64,000 bases of DNA from Massariosphaeria phaeospora (lineage: Eukaryota; Ascomycota; Dothideomycetes; Pleosporales), in NCBI GenBank assembly GCA_011032825.1, contig JAADJZ010000009.1, positions 1,550,001-1,614,000 of the forward strand, given 5' to 3'. Both the position numbers and the translations under genes were made by a program. This document shows, one piece after another, positions 33,093 through 43,690 of the stretch (position 1 is the first letter of the stretch; every line of letters starts with the position of its first letter). The notes beneath the pieces are model-generated. The model saw nothing but the letters and a program-made list of their open reading frames with translations. It did no database searches and was not told where the DNA came from.

Positions 33093-33566
33093 GATGGTTG
33101 GATTCGATGATTTCTCAGTAGCGTGCACGAGAAGTAGTCAGGTCAGATTTGCTTGGAAGCGGTGGTTGGAGAGAGGAACAGGATAAGCGATCCTTAAGTA
33201 CGAAGATAGACCCTGTGTCTGGAATATTCCGACCGGCAAACCTTCACATGAACGGCAAGGCAAGACACTACAATCCAAATGTAGCAGGAAACATCCAACG
33301 TGGACAAGACAAAGGAAAGTAAGCGATGGACCGGAAGGGCAACAGTTTGCTGTCGGACTTTTCAAAGAAATTATGCAAACCGCTGCAGTGCGAACAATGC
33401 CGATCCGCGTTGGAAGAAAAAGGTAGTAGACGTCAACGTGAAGCTTCACTGTTTGCCTTATTTGCCATCGTCTTTAATTAGTAAAGCCGCAACTCTTCTA
33501 AGCTCACAGCAAACAATCGAGAGCTTTGTGTTCGCGCGCGTGATATGGCCTAGGGACTGAGTGGAA
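33093..33566. other. Intergenic, 0.47 kb, between dynamin start and regulator stop
   Basis: Upstream region of the dynamin-like gene. No gene, repeat or clear motif seen. Confidence 0.45.
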
Positions 33567-35211
33567 TTAGGTATTGTCGCTCACCCTGAACCCTCTCTTC
33601 CTCCAAACTGTCTCCAAATCTGAGATGAAACGGCCGAGCTGCGAAAAATTTGTCAATCGCCACCTTCCATCAATCTCCCCCTTCACAAGATCAACCTGCT
33701 CCTGTGAGCTTGCAAAAAAGCCCAAGGTGTATATTGGCCAGTTGCCTATAAAGCAAAGTTTCCATTCGTCGTCGTACCGGTGACTTCGGAGGATCGCAAA
33801 CGCTTTCGCAAGCTGCCAACTTCCGTTCGGGGTCATCTCAGGATAGTCCATGGGGGCCTGTTTCCAGAGAATCTGCTCTTGAAGCAGCGAGATAATAATA
33901 ATGTATAGATAACTCCCATCCCTGTAAAGGCCGTGTCTGGAGTTGGGTTCTTCATCTGCACCCAGGCAGTCCAGCTCCAAATCGCAGAAAACAACAACTT
34001 CCCACTCTTCGACCTCTTTACTCAAATGGCATGGTATCGCAGAATCGAGTCCTGACGGCTTTTGGAGTTGCTGCTTCATCGACAATGCTAGGCGAAACAG
34101 ACTGACCGGAGCCCCAAGCACGGGGCTATTCAAACTGTTTGACCGTCCGGGAAACATTATCGATCGATGCAGGAGTTTCTCAGCCGCAAGCCAGAAATGG
34201 GCGTCGAAGGCGTAGTCAAGCGGTGTGTTCTCGGACCACAGTCCTGTGGTGACCAGAAAGATCTGGTAGAGGACGCTCTCGACGGCCAGGCGATCGAATG
34301 GCTGAGTAATGGTAAGAGGACCTTGGAGGAGGCGCATTGTCAATATTCGTGTGGCAGCACCCACATGGCGTGGGATATCCGCGTAGGTACCGCTCCCCAT
34401 GCACTACTCGTGAGACCAGGAGTCAGCGTCGAATGCACCAATTCCCTCTGAGAGGACGAACTCACCCCATGGAGGTATAGTAGCATGACCGACATGAGCA
34501 GGCCATTGTGATTCTCCAGGTGCGACGACTTCGCCAGCAGATTTGAGAGGTCGCGGAGGGCGCTGGAATAGTACATCAATGCCAGCTCTTGCATCGAACT
34601 CGACGCGTTGATTGAATGCAGATGCGAGGCCCCATTTGCCAGCACGGAATAGTGTAGGCTCTTGTGCTTTATCATGAGATGTTGAATCTCGGCAATCCAT
34701 CCATTGTAAAACTCGCGGTGACAGTTCGGCAGAAGAAGCAGGCCGTAGTATTCCTCGATGAAATGGCGGGATATTGCTGCCTCAAGGTCTTGGGACAAGC
34801 CTCGATGCGCGGTCGCTTCGGAGCGAAGACAGATCTGCGAGCTGTTCAGCTGCGGCCTATCCCACTGCCCAGCCCGGGTCTCGACTTCTGGATGAGAACG
34901 ACCTGGCGATTCCCTGTCCGCGGGCGAAGGAGGATCGACCGAAGGGCGAGATTGATGATGAGACGAATATCGGCGGTCGAGCTGCTCGGCAGAGGTCGGG
35001 TAACGACAGTGCCGCCCAGAAAAGCTACACAATCCGCAGACGGGAAGCTTCTCGTCACACTTCTTTCGCCGTCCTCGGCCTGCGAGAAGCCGTCAGTAGA
35101 CTATGAGTGCATAGGCTGTTGCGGAGACGCGCAGACGGGGAGAGGTGCAAACTTACACGTTAGACACCCGGTTTTGGTCCGCAGTCCCCGATCCTGTTTG
35201 GCGCAGAGCAT
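33567..35211 (-). CDS. Zn2Cys6 fungal transcription factor (Fungal_trans_2 type)
   Basis: Three exons, minus strand: 35211-35157, 35079-34466, 34403-33567 (introns 77 and 62 nt), 501 residues. The first intron splits the zinc cluster; splicing restores Cys-x2-Cys-x6-Cys-x6-Cys-x2-Cys-x6-Cys (TGCLTCRGRRKKC, then CGLCSFSGRHC), the DNA-binding Zn2Cys6 motif. A Ser/Pro-rich linker follows. The region HFIEEYYGLLLLPNCHREF through the spliced LLYLHG-CMGSG is typical of the regulatory Fungal_trans_2 domain. Such proteins bind CGG half-sites and activate nearby catabolic or biosynthetic genes. It lies 587 bp downstream of the MFS transporter gene in the same direction and near an amidase gene, so it may control both. 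The start is the first in-frame ATG before the zinc cluster. Confidence 0.85.
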
Positions 35212-35798
35212 CCTTCGGTCGGGCCATGACACGGGACAGTGGTGAGGTCTGGCGCCATGGATGGCGGCATGGGAGCTGTATTTAGTCACTTGGTGTGAGG
35301 GGAAGAAAGGTGCGACTGCGGGCAAAACGAGACGGGCGATGCAGGTCGCAAGGTGCAGCTGTCTGCGCTAGTCCGTTCGGGGTAAGCGCGCCCGATAAGA
35401 TGCCCCGCAGCACGATAACGCTAACTCATCTTTGCCACAACCTAACCTCTCACTCACCCTGGCCTGTTCCTCGGCGACACCAACAAGCCACCACCTGGAT
35501 CAAGGGATACATTCGAGCCAAACGACCTCGTTCATCGGCGGCCTCGTGCTCTCTGCCAGTTGAGTTTGACGTGCACCAGCCTACCAATGCGTTAGTCGTA
35601 GGTGTTACGGCCGCTTTCAACCCAAGTCCACAGGTTTTGCTCCCTACGACCTCACGTGTACTCTTCTGGAAGCTTCGGAGCAGACCCAATTGTTCAAATC
35701 ATGATAAGGATAGGTTGAGTCAAGCCTGGCAGCCAAATCTACCAAAAGCCTACATCGACACGAACTACAAACAACACTTCTTCCAGCCTGTCATGAGC
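35212..35798. other. Intergenic, 0.59 kb, between regulator start and transporter stop
   Basis: Upstream region of the Zn2Cys6 gene. A long plus-strand frame (35295-35987) crosses it but overlaps the transporter exon antisense and has no family look. Confidence 0.45.
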
Positions 35799-37659
35799 CT
35801 AGAACATGGCTTTTTGCTCGCCCACCAACTCCCAATATCTGCTAGCACTACGGACTCGAAGGCTCTTGCCATATTTGACCATTACAAAGAACACAGACGA
35901 TGCCGTCATGCCGACAAACGCAGCGGAAATGAAGCAGTTTTTGTAGCCAAGGTTTGTCAGCCATGGAGTGATTCTGACGCATGTTAGCTTTGTCCACCGT
36001 AGACTCGAGTAGAACTTGCCCGTAACCAATCGCGAACGACATCGTATTACGAACGATGATAACAGTTACGATCGCATCGCCGCTGATATCATGGTAGCAG
36101 TCAATGAGATAGTTGACGCTCAGGGTCACGCCGACTGTGCTGGTGAATGCCAGACCACCCATCGCGAACACTAATCCGAACCAGTGGATCCCTTCGGCGG
36201 CACCTACACCCCACAGGATCAGAAAGGATGGCACGGCGATGACGCACAGAACAAAAGGCCACAGGCGCTGTTCAGCCTCCATGATGCCGTTGTTCCGACG
36301 CGCGAGCTTGACGGTCAGCCAGTCACTCATCTTGCCGGACACGAGGGCTCCGATTATCACGCCGATGCAGCAAGACAAGTAGCTGAGGCCCACCATGGAA
36401 GCGCGGAAGTTGTACGGCGGTCCGCCTAGGATAATCGATGCGGTGCCGTTGAGGACATTGAACCATATCAAGTAAGAGCCATACGAGAATCCGGCGTAGA
36501 AGATACAAGGCCAGCCGAGATACTTCAAGCTTCGAATGGCGCGCTGGGGGATGTTCTGACCGGGGGTTGGCTGCCACACAGAAAGCTTCTGAGCGAAAGT
36601 CTTCGTCTTCGCTGTCGAATCGCCATCAACCACTGACCCGGGACTCACAGAGCGAGTCTTCTCCTCGTCTCCGACCTTACCAGTAGCCTCTGACGTCGTC
36701 GAGCTTGAGATGGTGACAATACCACTGGTCTTCCGATTGTAGTTTGTCTCTTCCATGAATAAGAACAAGAAGACGAATACTACGGCAAGGAATATGGCAG
36801 GCCAGTAGAAGACCCACCGCCATCCTTGGTATTCTGAGATGAAGCCGCAAATAACGGGGGTGAAGTAATTGCTGCCGGCCAAAGTGAAAGCGTATGTTGC
36901 CATATGAAGGCCTCTTTGGTGGGTGAAGTACTGTCAAGACGTCAACATCCGGACTCTCAGCGGGGGAGAAACACGACTTACAACGTCAGTAACTGATATC
37001 TCCGGGAGGGCTTCGATAGGAGCAATGAAGAAACCCATCAGGATGCGGTTCGCTAGCCATTCGCCGTTACTTTTGACGTAGGCGCTGGATACAGTCAATA
37101 CGCCGGAGGAGCATTTGGTATAATTTCGCGGATGAGCTTACCTCCATATACTAATTCCCTAAATTCATGTCAGTCCATATGGCTTGTCGCCTGCCGAAGA
37201 AGAACTTACAATTCCACCAAGAACAGAGAGGAGATACGCCGGTCGCTTCCCATATTTCAACGCAAATGGTTGCCAGAAGAGCAATCCCCATCCAAGTAAC
37301 AAGAACATGTAGCCGGTTCCCTCATTTAGAGTGCTGATCGAAACGCCGGACGCCACAGAGAGCGGAACCAGGACCGAGTAGACGGTGGACACAGCGACTC
37401 CGGTGAACCACACGTATCTACATTGAATGTCAACCGCGCACTCATCCAATCCTCGGATGACTCACAAACTCCAGCAGATCATCGCCATTGTCTTCCTACG
37501 CGGCGACCAGTTGAGCGGATCGTTTGGATCGTCGGAAGGCGTAGGATCCAGAACAATATCGCCTCCACCAGCATGGCGCGTCTGCATTGAGTGGTCCAAA
37601 TCCACGAGGTGCTTTGTGCCTGGAATGGCATCGTGCCCGGAGTGTAGAGTGCTGGTCAT
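35799..37659 (-). CDS. MFS transporter (DHA1-like)
   Basis: Six exons, minus strand: 37659-37466, 37417-37210, 37158-37142, 37084-36982, 36930-36020, 35973-35799; 535 residues. The opening [14 protein letters not shown] is the family's N-terminal signature. [20 protein letters not shown] is the motif A loop, and about twelve hydrophobic segments can be traced. Two oddities are well supported by protein continuity. One is a 17-nt micro-exon joining GGI to GISIW-S. The other is an intron with a GC donor (GCAAGT...GTCAG, 46 nt) that joins IGYG to ITPW. The central cytosolic loop (about residues 230-290) is acidic and Ser/Thr-rich. Role: proton-coupled uptake or export of a small molecule. The divergent amidase suggests an amide or related nitrogen source, but the substrate is inferred only. 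Confidence 0.85.
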
Positions 37660-38515
37660 GCTTATTGCTAGAAGTATTTCAATGAAGATGCGAAGAGTCG
37701 AGACGAATTGACTCGCTATACAAACCGCATGAGATGTGGTTGAGGTTCTTATATATGACAGTCGAGCTCGTTCCCGGACGCCGCCTCTAATCTTGATAAC
37801 AACACCTGGCTGAGAGCCTGCTATCAGATATACAGACGAAAGCCAAAGACTTCACTCCAACATTGCGCAGCCTGAGTAGTCGTTATCAGAGCAGTTTGAA
37901 GATGCGGGGGGCATGGCGAGGCGTTAGGCGTTACAGCGGGGCGCCTGCCGAGACGAGCGCGCAAATAACCGTCATAGGCCACCTCTTTCGCCCCGAGTCC
38001 CAAAGCTCCTTAGCCCGGTGTCACGGTTCGTGCGACGCAAGGCCTAGCCCACCGCCGTGGACTTTCCCAGAATTATAGTCGCACATCACCACACCGAAGA
38101 TACTGAAGTCGTTATCATGGCCACTAAGAGCTAATAACGCACCGGAGGTATTCTAGGGTAAGGTTTCGAACAGCCGAGCGTTATCGGCAGCTATCTACCT
38201 GGTCTACTACCGAAATCCATTTCCGCGATGGCCAACCTTAGTGATACCGCCTATCTGGTCTACGGATTTAATAGGCCGTTGTCCTCAGCTTCAGTATGAG
38301 GCTTGAAACCGAGCTTGGATCCTTTTCTCTAAGACGTTATCTCCCTTGAACAATCGAACATTCTCAGTGGTATACCGACTCACGGCAGACTGCCTCAGCA
38401 GACTAAAAGAGCTATCGATACCTGACCCAACACAGACCATAGCACGTGCTATCGCCAACGTGTCACCCTCGATCGGTGACTAGAGAAGCTCTACTGAAGG
38501 CACCTTCTTGACACT
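37660..38515. promoter_or_regulatory. Shared divergent promoter of MFS transporter and amidase
   Basis: 856 bp separate the two start codons. On the minus strand a TATA-like box TATATAAGA lies at about 37757-37749, some 90 bp before the transporter ATG. CGGACGCCG at 37775-37783 is a CGG-N3-CCG palindrome of the kind bound by Zn2Cys6 dimers, and such a regulator gene lies 3 kb away. One short site could occur by chance. Confidence 0.4.
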
Positions 38516-40198
38516 ATGATTACCAAGAACACTCGTCATCCTGTTGTTCAACCTCTGGATGTGCCTCATGGTACATCGGAATTCGAAGAAAAGCGTGCCG
38601 CTCTTTTACAAGCGTTCTGGGACAAGGTTCCAATCGAATATTATCTTCCCGCAGATATCATCGACGACCCTCCCATCAATGTTTCCCAGATCCCTTCCTC
38701 GTGCGGAATTTTGACAGCTGAAGAAGTGAAGATCACTGAGAATTACGATGCCACAGGCATAGCGGAAGCGGTCGCTACCAGGAAGTACACCGCTGTGACG
38801 GTCGCCAAAGCCTTCGGGAAGCGATCCATCATATGTCACCAACTTACCTGCTGTCTGACACAGTGGTTCATGGACTCGGCCATCGAGCAAGCTAAGCAAC
38901 TTGACGCGTACCTTGAGAAACATGGCAAGACAATCGGCCCGCTACACGGAGTTCCAGTTTCTATCAAAGAGCACATGCCGATAGCCGGTACCTTCTCATC
39001 CCAAGGAATGTTCAGCAGTATCGTGAAAGACGAGGAAGACTGCCAAATGATTGCCATTCTGCGCAGCCTGGGTGCCGTCTTTTACTGCAAGACCAATCAA
39101 CCGCAAACGATCATGCATCTGGAGAGCGACTCACACTGGGGACGTGTGCTGAACCCATTCAACATCCACCTATCTGCGGGAGGTTCCACTGGTGGGGAGG
39201 CAGCTCTGATCGCTATGTACGGCTCGCCGCTGGGCGTAGGTACCGACATCGGCGGAAGTGTGCGTGGGCCGTCAGCTTTCTGTGGTATCTACGGCTTCAA
39301 ACCAACATCGTATACCCTACCCATGCGCAAATTTCTCGCTTCGGCATTTCCAGCTGAACTCAACATTCTGTGTTCCACGGGACCCATGTGCCGAACATTG
39401 AGAGACATGGACTTATTCATGACCCTTGTCCTGTCCACGAAGCCGTATCTCACCGATCCGCGAATCATCCCCATCCCCTGGTCCGGCCTGAGGACTCCAA
39501 CGATCCAAAAACTCAAGATCGGCATCATCACCAATGACGGCTTTATCGAGCCCCAACCCCCGGTTCAGCGCGCCATCTCCTGGGCCCAAGCGATCCTCTC
39601 CAACCCCAAATACTCCGACATCCTCGACGTAAAGCCCTTCAAGCCCTATAACGCCAAAGAAGCCTGGTCCAAGATCCGCAGAATGTACTGGCCCGACGCC
39701 GGCAAAGGCGAAAAGGACGCCATCGCCGCCGCCGGCGAACCACTGCACCCACTCAGCCAATGGATCTGGAAAGACGCCGAAGAAACAGGCATGCTCGACG
39801 CCGTCGGCGTCAGCCAGCAACGTGACGAGCGCGACGAGTTCCGCTGCAAGTTCGCGGAGCACTGGTGCGCCCAGGACGTCGACGTGGTCATCGGTCCGGC
39901 CTTTGTGGGCCCGGCTTGCGCACATGACTCGGCGTTTTACTGGACGTACACGAGTCTGTACAATCTTGTCGATTACCCTGGTGTGGTGTTCCCGACGCCG
40001 ATTACGGCGTGCGCGGATGAGAGGTATGCGGAAGACTATGTGCCGCTGAGTGAGGAGTGCAGGCATGTGAAGATGTTGTGGGATAAGGGCGGGTTTGAGG
40101 GCGCGCCGGTGGATTTGCAGATTGTGGCGAGGAAATATCATGACAATGAGTTGTTTGGCGCGTTGCAAGTACTGAGGGAAGTGCTTGGGTTGAAGTAG
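38516..40198 (+). CDS. Amidase (acetamidase-like, amidase signature family)
   Basis: Intronless frame of 560 residues, the usual size for fungal acetamidase-type enzymes. The Ser-cisSer-Lys catalytic set is present: Lys in GVPVSIKEH, cis-Ser in AGGSTGGEAAL and nucleophile Ser in GTDIGGSVRGPSAF. The opening AFWDKVPIEYYLPADIIDDP is typical of AmdS-like proteins. The reaction is hydrolysis of a carboxylic amide to acid and ammonia in the cytosol, allowing growth on amides as carbon or nitrogen source. It is transcribed away from the MFS transporter gene across a shared promoter, with a Zn2Cys6 regulator beyond, so a small catabolic cluster is likely. All catalytic residues are in place and no frame break is seen. 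Confidence 0.88.
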   Translation: MITKNTRHPVVQPLDVPHGTSEFEEKRAALLQAFWDKVPIEYYLPADIIDDPPINVSQIPSSCGILTAEEVKITENYDATGIAEAVATRKYTAVTVAKAFGKRSIICHQLTCCLTQWFMDSAIEQAKQLDAYLEKHGKTIGPLHGVPVSIKEHMPIAGTFSSQGMFSSIVKDEEDCQMIAILRSLGAVFYCKTNQPQTIMHLESDSHWGRVLNPFNIHLSAGGSTGGEAALIAMYGSPLGVGTDIGGSVRGPSAFCGIYGFKPTSYTLPMRKFLASAFPAELNILCSTGPMCRTLRDMDLFMTLVLSTKPYLTDPRIIPIPWSGLRTPTIQKLKIGIITNDGFIEPQPPVQRAISWAQAILSNPKYSDILDVKPFKPYNAKEAWSKIRRMYWPDAGKGEKDAIAAAGEPLHPLSQWIWKDAEETGMLDAVGVSQQRDERDEFRCKFAEHWCAQDVDVVIGPAFVGPACAHDSAFYWTYTSLYNLVDYPGVVFPTPITACADERYAEDYVPLSEECRHVKMLWDKGGFEGAPVDLQIVARKYHDNELFGALQVLREVLGLK

Positions 40199-40414
40199 GG
40201 TCCTTCACGCTCTTCGCCCTCGTTTCGCCTGGTGTAGATCGAATGCTTTTTAGTCGGTGTCAAATATAAGTAAGTTTGGGACGTTGTTTGAACTTAGAAG
40301 AATGTTGCATCGCAAAGAACACTTCATATGTCTATCGTTATGCATTTTGTTAATTTCATTGAACTCTATAATCTAGATGAAAACACCATCACTCCTTCAC
40401 AAAACCAACACTAA

Positions 40415-41030
40415 TCAGCCTCTCCTCCGTGTCCGTCTGCCCGCAGTATTCCTTCCCTGCGTCAGTTTCTCCATCTCCATCGCCGCCTTCTCCTCTTCGT
40501 GGACCTGCAACCGCGCCGCAGCAGCACGCTGCCTCTTCGCCTCCTTCACAGCCTTACGCTTCCCACCCGACGACCGCGCCGCCGAACCTCCTACCTTCGC
40601 CTGAGCAGCGCCCACCCGTCCATACCGATCCTCATCCGGCGGCGCAAGCAGCATATACGGTGGAACAATCACATCGTTTTCCTCTACCGCAACATCATCA
40701 TCATCATCATCATTATCATCATCCCCCCCAACACCTAACGCCTGCGCGCCCCCCCTCCGTCGCGCACCCCAATTATCCCTCGCCGCCTTAAACGCGATAT
40801 TATACTCCCCACTATACGGATGCTTCATGCAGCCCTGCTGCGACTGCACCTGGAAGCAGTGGCCGCACTCAGGGCAGAACGCGAGATGCAGCAGCCAGAA
40901 GCAGTGCTTCGTGCGCGCGCGCGTAGGGTTTGTTTGTGTGGATGTTTTTGGTGAGGGGGTTGAAGGTTGGGTGGTGGAAGTTGGAGCCGTAGAGAGCGGA
41001 GAGGGGGAGGGAGTGCAGGGCGAGGCGCAT
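40415..41030 (-). CDS. Small zinc-ribbon-like protein, apparently frameshifted at a GC repeat
   Basis: From ATG at 41030 the minus strand reads as a sensible N-terminus (MRLALHSLPLSALYGSNFHH and on to TNKPYARA). It then stops early in that frame. In the neighbouring frame, right after a (GC)n run at about 40911-40922, it continues as TKHCFWLLHLAFCPECGHCF, then a further Cys, MKHPYSGEYNIAFKAARDNW, an Asp-rich run and a Lys/Arg-rich end to the stop at 40415. The two halves join only if the GC run is changed by one dinucleotide or one base. No splice sites allow an intron. The Cys-x2-Cys...Cys set suggests a metal-binding ribbon. I do not recognise the family. It may be a sequencing slip or a real frameshift. 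Confidence 0.45.
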
Positions 41031-41040
41031 TGTGCTCGCT

Positions 41041-41760
41041 CGTTATATATTATATATTTTTTCAAGGTTCTTAGCTTGTTCTACGGTATCATCTATCGTA
41101 ATTGTTTTGAATCTATTACTACTACTATTGTTTATTGGGCGTGGCTATATTTTCCATGTGCATGGACTTCATACGGTTCTACTAGATAAAGTTTTCGCAA
41201 CGCTCGAATTTGCCGTGGAGAGCCTTATTTGTCTATGAGAGCACAGTAAAGAATTACCAAATAGCGTGTCTGTATATAATATACGCTCGTCTTTAGCGAG
41301 AGCTTTGAGTCTACAGACTATAGGTAGTTAGATGAAGTATAAAAATTTACGCGAATGCTTGAGCAAAGTTTTATTTTTTTTAGGTAGTTAGAGGAAGGAA
41401 AGAGAAAGAGACGTAGATTATTGCGAGGAGCAAGCGCTTTATATGAATGTATGACTCACAAAAAGCACTAGGCTGAAAAGAGAGGACACTATCGCTTATA
41501 CAGCCTAGGAACAAAAGAATAGAGCTTTATTCAAAAGATAGTGCTTAGTTCAAAATGTTACAGAGATAAATTCAAGAATTCAGTAACTAGTTACTTTACA
41601 AAATTGTACTTTAACTTTTCAAAGCAGTCTAATTTTAGCAAGGCTTTCTTTTCGTGTAGTTTGTATTATTAAATCCTCAAAGAGCGCTTAAAGTAAATTG
41701 TTAGAAATTTGGAGTGCCGCTACAGCGTTACGTAAGCAAATCGGACTTGCCCAAACCTAT
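41041..41760. other. AT-rich relic, no gene
   Basis: AT content rises sharply compared with both sides. The phrase TAGGTAGTTAGA occurs twice (about 41321 and 41383), and an inverted pair CTAGGCTG / CAGCCTAG lies at about 41469-41508. No reading frame of note. It looks like a small decayed mobile element, but no ends can be defined. Confidence 0.35.
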
Positions 41761-41969
41761 ATCACGTGCCCTTAAGTTTGCAGGTGCCAGCTCCTTCACT
41801 ATCAGTACTATCATTACCGCCTTAGGACACTGCTCCGACAATTGATTGAGTGCCGCGAAATAGTACAGTCGAGCAGTAGAGATTGGCAGGAACGGCATTT
41901 GGCCGAGTGTCACGACTTGGTAAGGTGCTGCCATAATAGACTCGAGTAGAAGGGGAGAAGCAGGAAGGG

Positions 41970-42155
41970 TACCAACGGCTTGTCAGAGTACATATGTAGT
42001 AGCAGCAACTGTGCTGCCTTGCTGAAGGCGCAGATGAGTACCCGGAGCTGCAATGACTTGTTGGAGCTGAGGACAACTGGCGGACGTGCGATGTCTTGCT
42101 GAAGCCGACGAGCTGTAGTATCAGCCGCAATGCCTTGTCAGAGCTGAGGAGAAAG
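41970..42155. repeat. 39-bp minisatellite, about five copies
   Basis: The core CTTG with a G/A-rich follow-up (CTGAAG or GAGCTGA) recurs at about 41979, 42018, 42057, 42095 and 42134, a spacing of 38-39 bp. Copies are diverged. No coding frame runs through them. Confidence 0.6.
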
Positions 42156-42239
42156 AGAGTTAAGGAGAAAAGGTAGCTGTCTCACGATAGTCGAGGCGAA
42201 GCGGAGCAGCCGGGGTCGGGAAGTGTTTGCATGAATATA

Positions 42240-42450
42240 GGCATCATGCCGTTCACGTTTGATGTCATTACTGTCGTTGTTGTAGAATCAGGGCGGAAAC
42301 TACGCCTTTAGTTCGATAACATGCTGCGGGCGTTTATTGCCATTGCTGTCGTGGTTACAAAATGAAGCCGTCGAGTGAGACTGACAACTTTGGAGGTTGG
42401 CGCCATGCTGTGAGTATTTGTCGTCGTTGCTATCGTGTTTACCCATTCTC
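42240..42450. repeat. Diverged tandem repeat, about 75-84 bp period, three copies
   Basis: Related blocks around CTGTCGT / CTATCGT occur at about 42271, 42346 and 42430, each preceded by an ATGC-GTT-like start and followed by a GTTGTAGAA / GTTACAAAA / GTTTACCCA end. Confidence 0.45.
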
Positions 42451-42899
42451 GTTTCAGTGTGCGTCCGCACAGTGTTCCGTCTTTCGGATCAAAGGCTGAT
42501 CGGTAAGGCCCAAGACTCGACCATTCTGGGTATCGTAGCGTTTGGTGTCTCGCTCCTGCGATTGCCTGCCCTCATCTACCTGCGCCCATTGCAGCGTCTT
42601 TGTTGTTCTCGATACCGTGTTTGTTCGCCTGCGCTACTGCCTCCAACATTATCCTTACTGCTCGCGGATCCGTTAGACGAGGGTCAACAATTGGTCGATA
42701 CAGGGGCAGGAGTCGCACGATGGATGAGGATTATGAATCGATCGACGAGAAAGCCTTCAGCGGCACCGTTGTGATGAGGGCCATGTCTCCATCGATGAGA
42801 GAGCCGTCGGTGGCGCGCGGTGGGTGAGGCTCAGAACTGCCCAGTGCGTGATTCTGTACAACTGTTAGGGTGTATTGCTTTGGATGCTGTGGCTGCCTG

Positions 42900-43690
42900 T
42901 ATCCGATTGCACATCGGCATCTGCATTGCGCCCTCGTCATATGCGTTCGCACGGCGCTCCCATGTACAGTATCGGTGTCTTCGTCCGCGATGACGTTACA
43001 GAGTCCATCAAGATCATGGACACTTTGGTTGAGGATCAAGAGTCGATCGATTGGTGCGTCGGTCTGTAGATATATTAACGCTATTGGCATGCTGTTCTGG
43101 CTGCCTGCCTTTGCAGCAACAATGGCCCTCGTCTGCATTTATTCCACATGGAGTTGCTGAGGCTTCCTCGAGCTCGTGCATCGTTAGCCAAGGGTCAAGA
43201 CTGAGCTTGAGCTTGCATGGCCCTTGGTGTTTGCGGTCGTGAGATCCTGATCGCCGGCCTTGTGTCTGTATCGCCTCCTGCCTTTCACGTCTGCGTCTGC
43301 TACATCTATGCGCGCCGGGATTGCCGAGGCTCCTTCCAGTTCGTAGATGGTTGGCCAAGGGTGAAGGCTTACTCAGGGTGTGAGTTGTTGCCTTGATATC
43401 GCGGTTGCCTGCTTGTGTGTCTTCAGTGCCCCCTCGTCTTCTGCGTCTTTGTCTATCAGTAACGGACTTGTCGAGGCTCCTTCGAGATCGTGGAATCGTT
43501 GGGCGACGGTGACGACTTGAGTGACGGTGGCAGTGCGAGAGTCTGACTAGATGTCTTAAGTGTGAATTGATGTTGGCTGGCTGCCTTTATGGCTGCAATG
43601 CCTCTTCGTCTTCTGTGTCTGCCCCATCCGCGGCGGAGTTGCCTTCACGTTCGTGAATTCGGTGGCTGAGCATGAAGACATGCAAGCGCT
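42900..43690. repeat. Diverged tandem repeat, about 147-167 bp period, five copies
   Basis: Blocks of the type CGTGGA-ATCGTTGG-C-AAGGGTGAAGACT recur at about 43015, 43175, 43342, 43489 and 43652. Each follows a GCCTGCCTTT...CCTCGTCTTCTGCGT-like half and a GAGGCTCCTTC-like half. Identity is moderate; no frame is open throughout, so it is probably non-coding satellite-like DNA or an old duplicated fragment. Confidence 0.5.

Noticed and set aside
34664..35245. 193-codon plus-strand frame
   Set aside because: Antisense to the zinc-cluster regulator, whose spliced motif is unambiguous.
39413..40168. 251-codon minus-strand frame
   Set aside because: Antisense shadow of the amidase, caused by its high third-position GC.
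41970..43690. Possible CRISPR-like array
   Set aside because: Repeats are directly adjacent and diverged, with no constant repeat plus unique spacer pattern, and the organism is a fungus.
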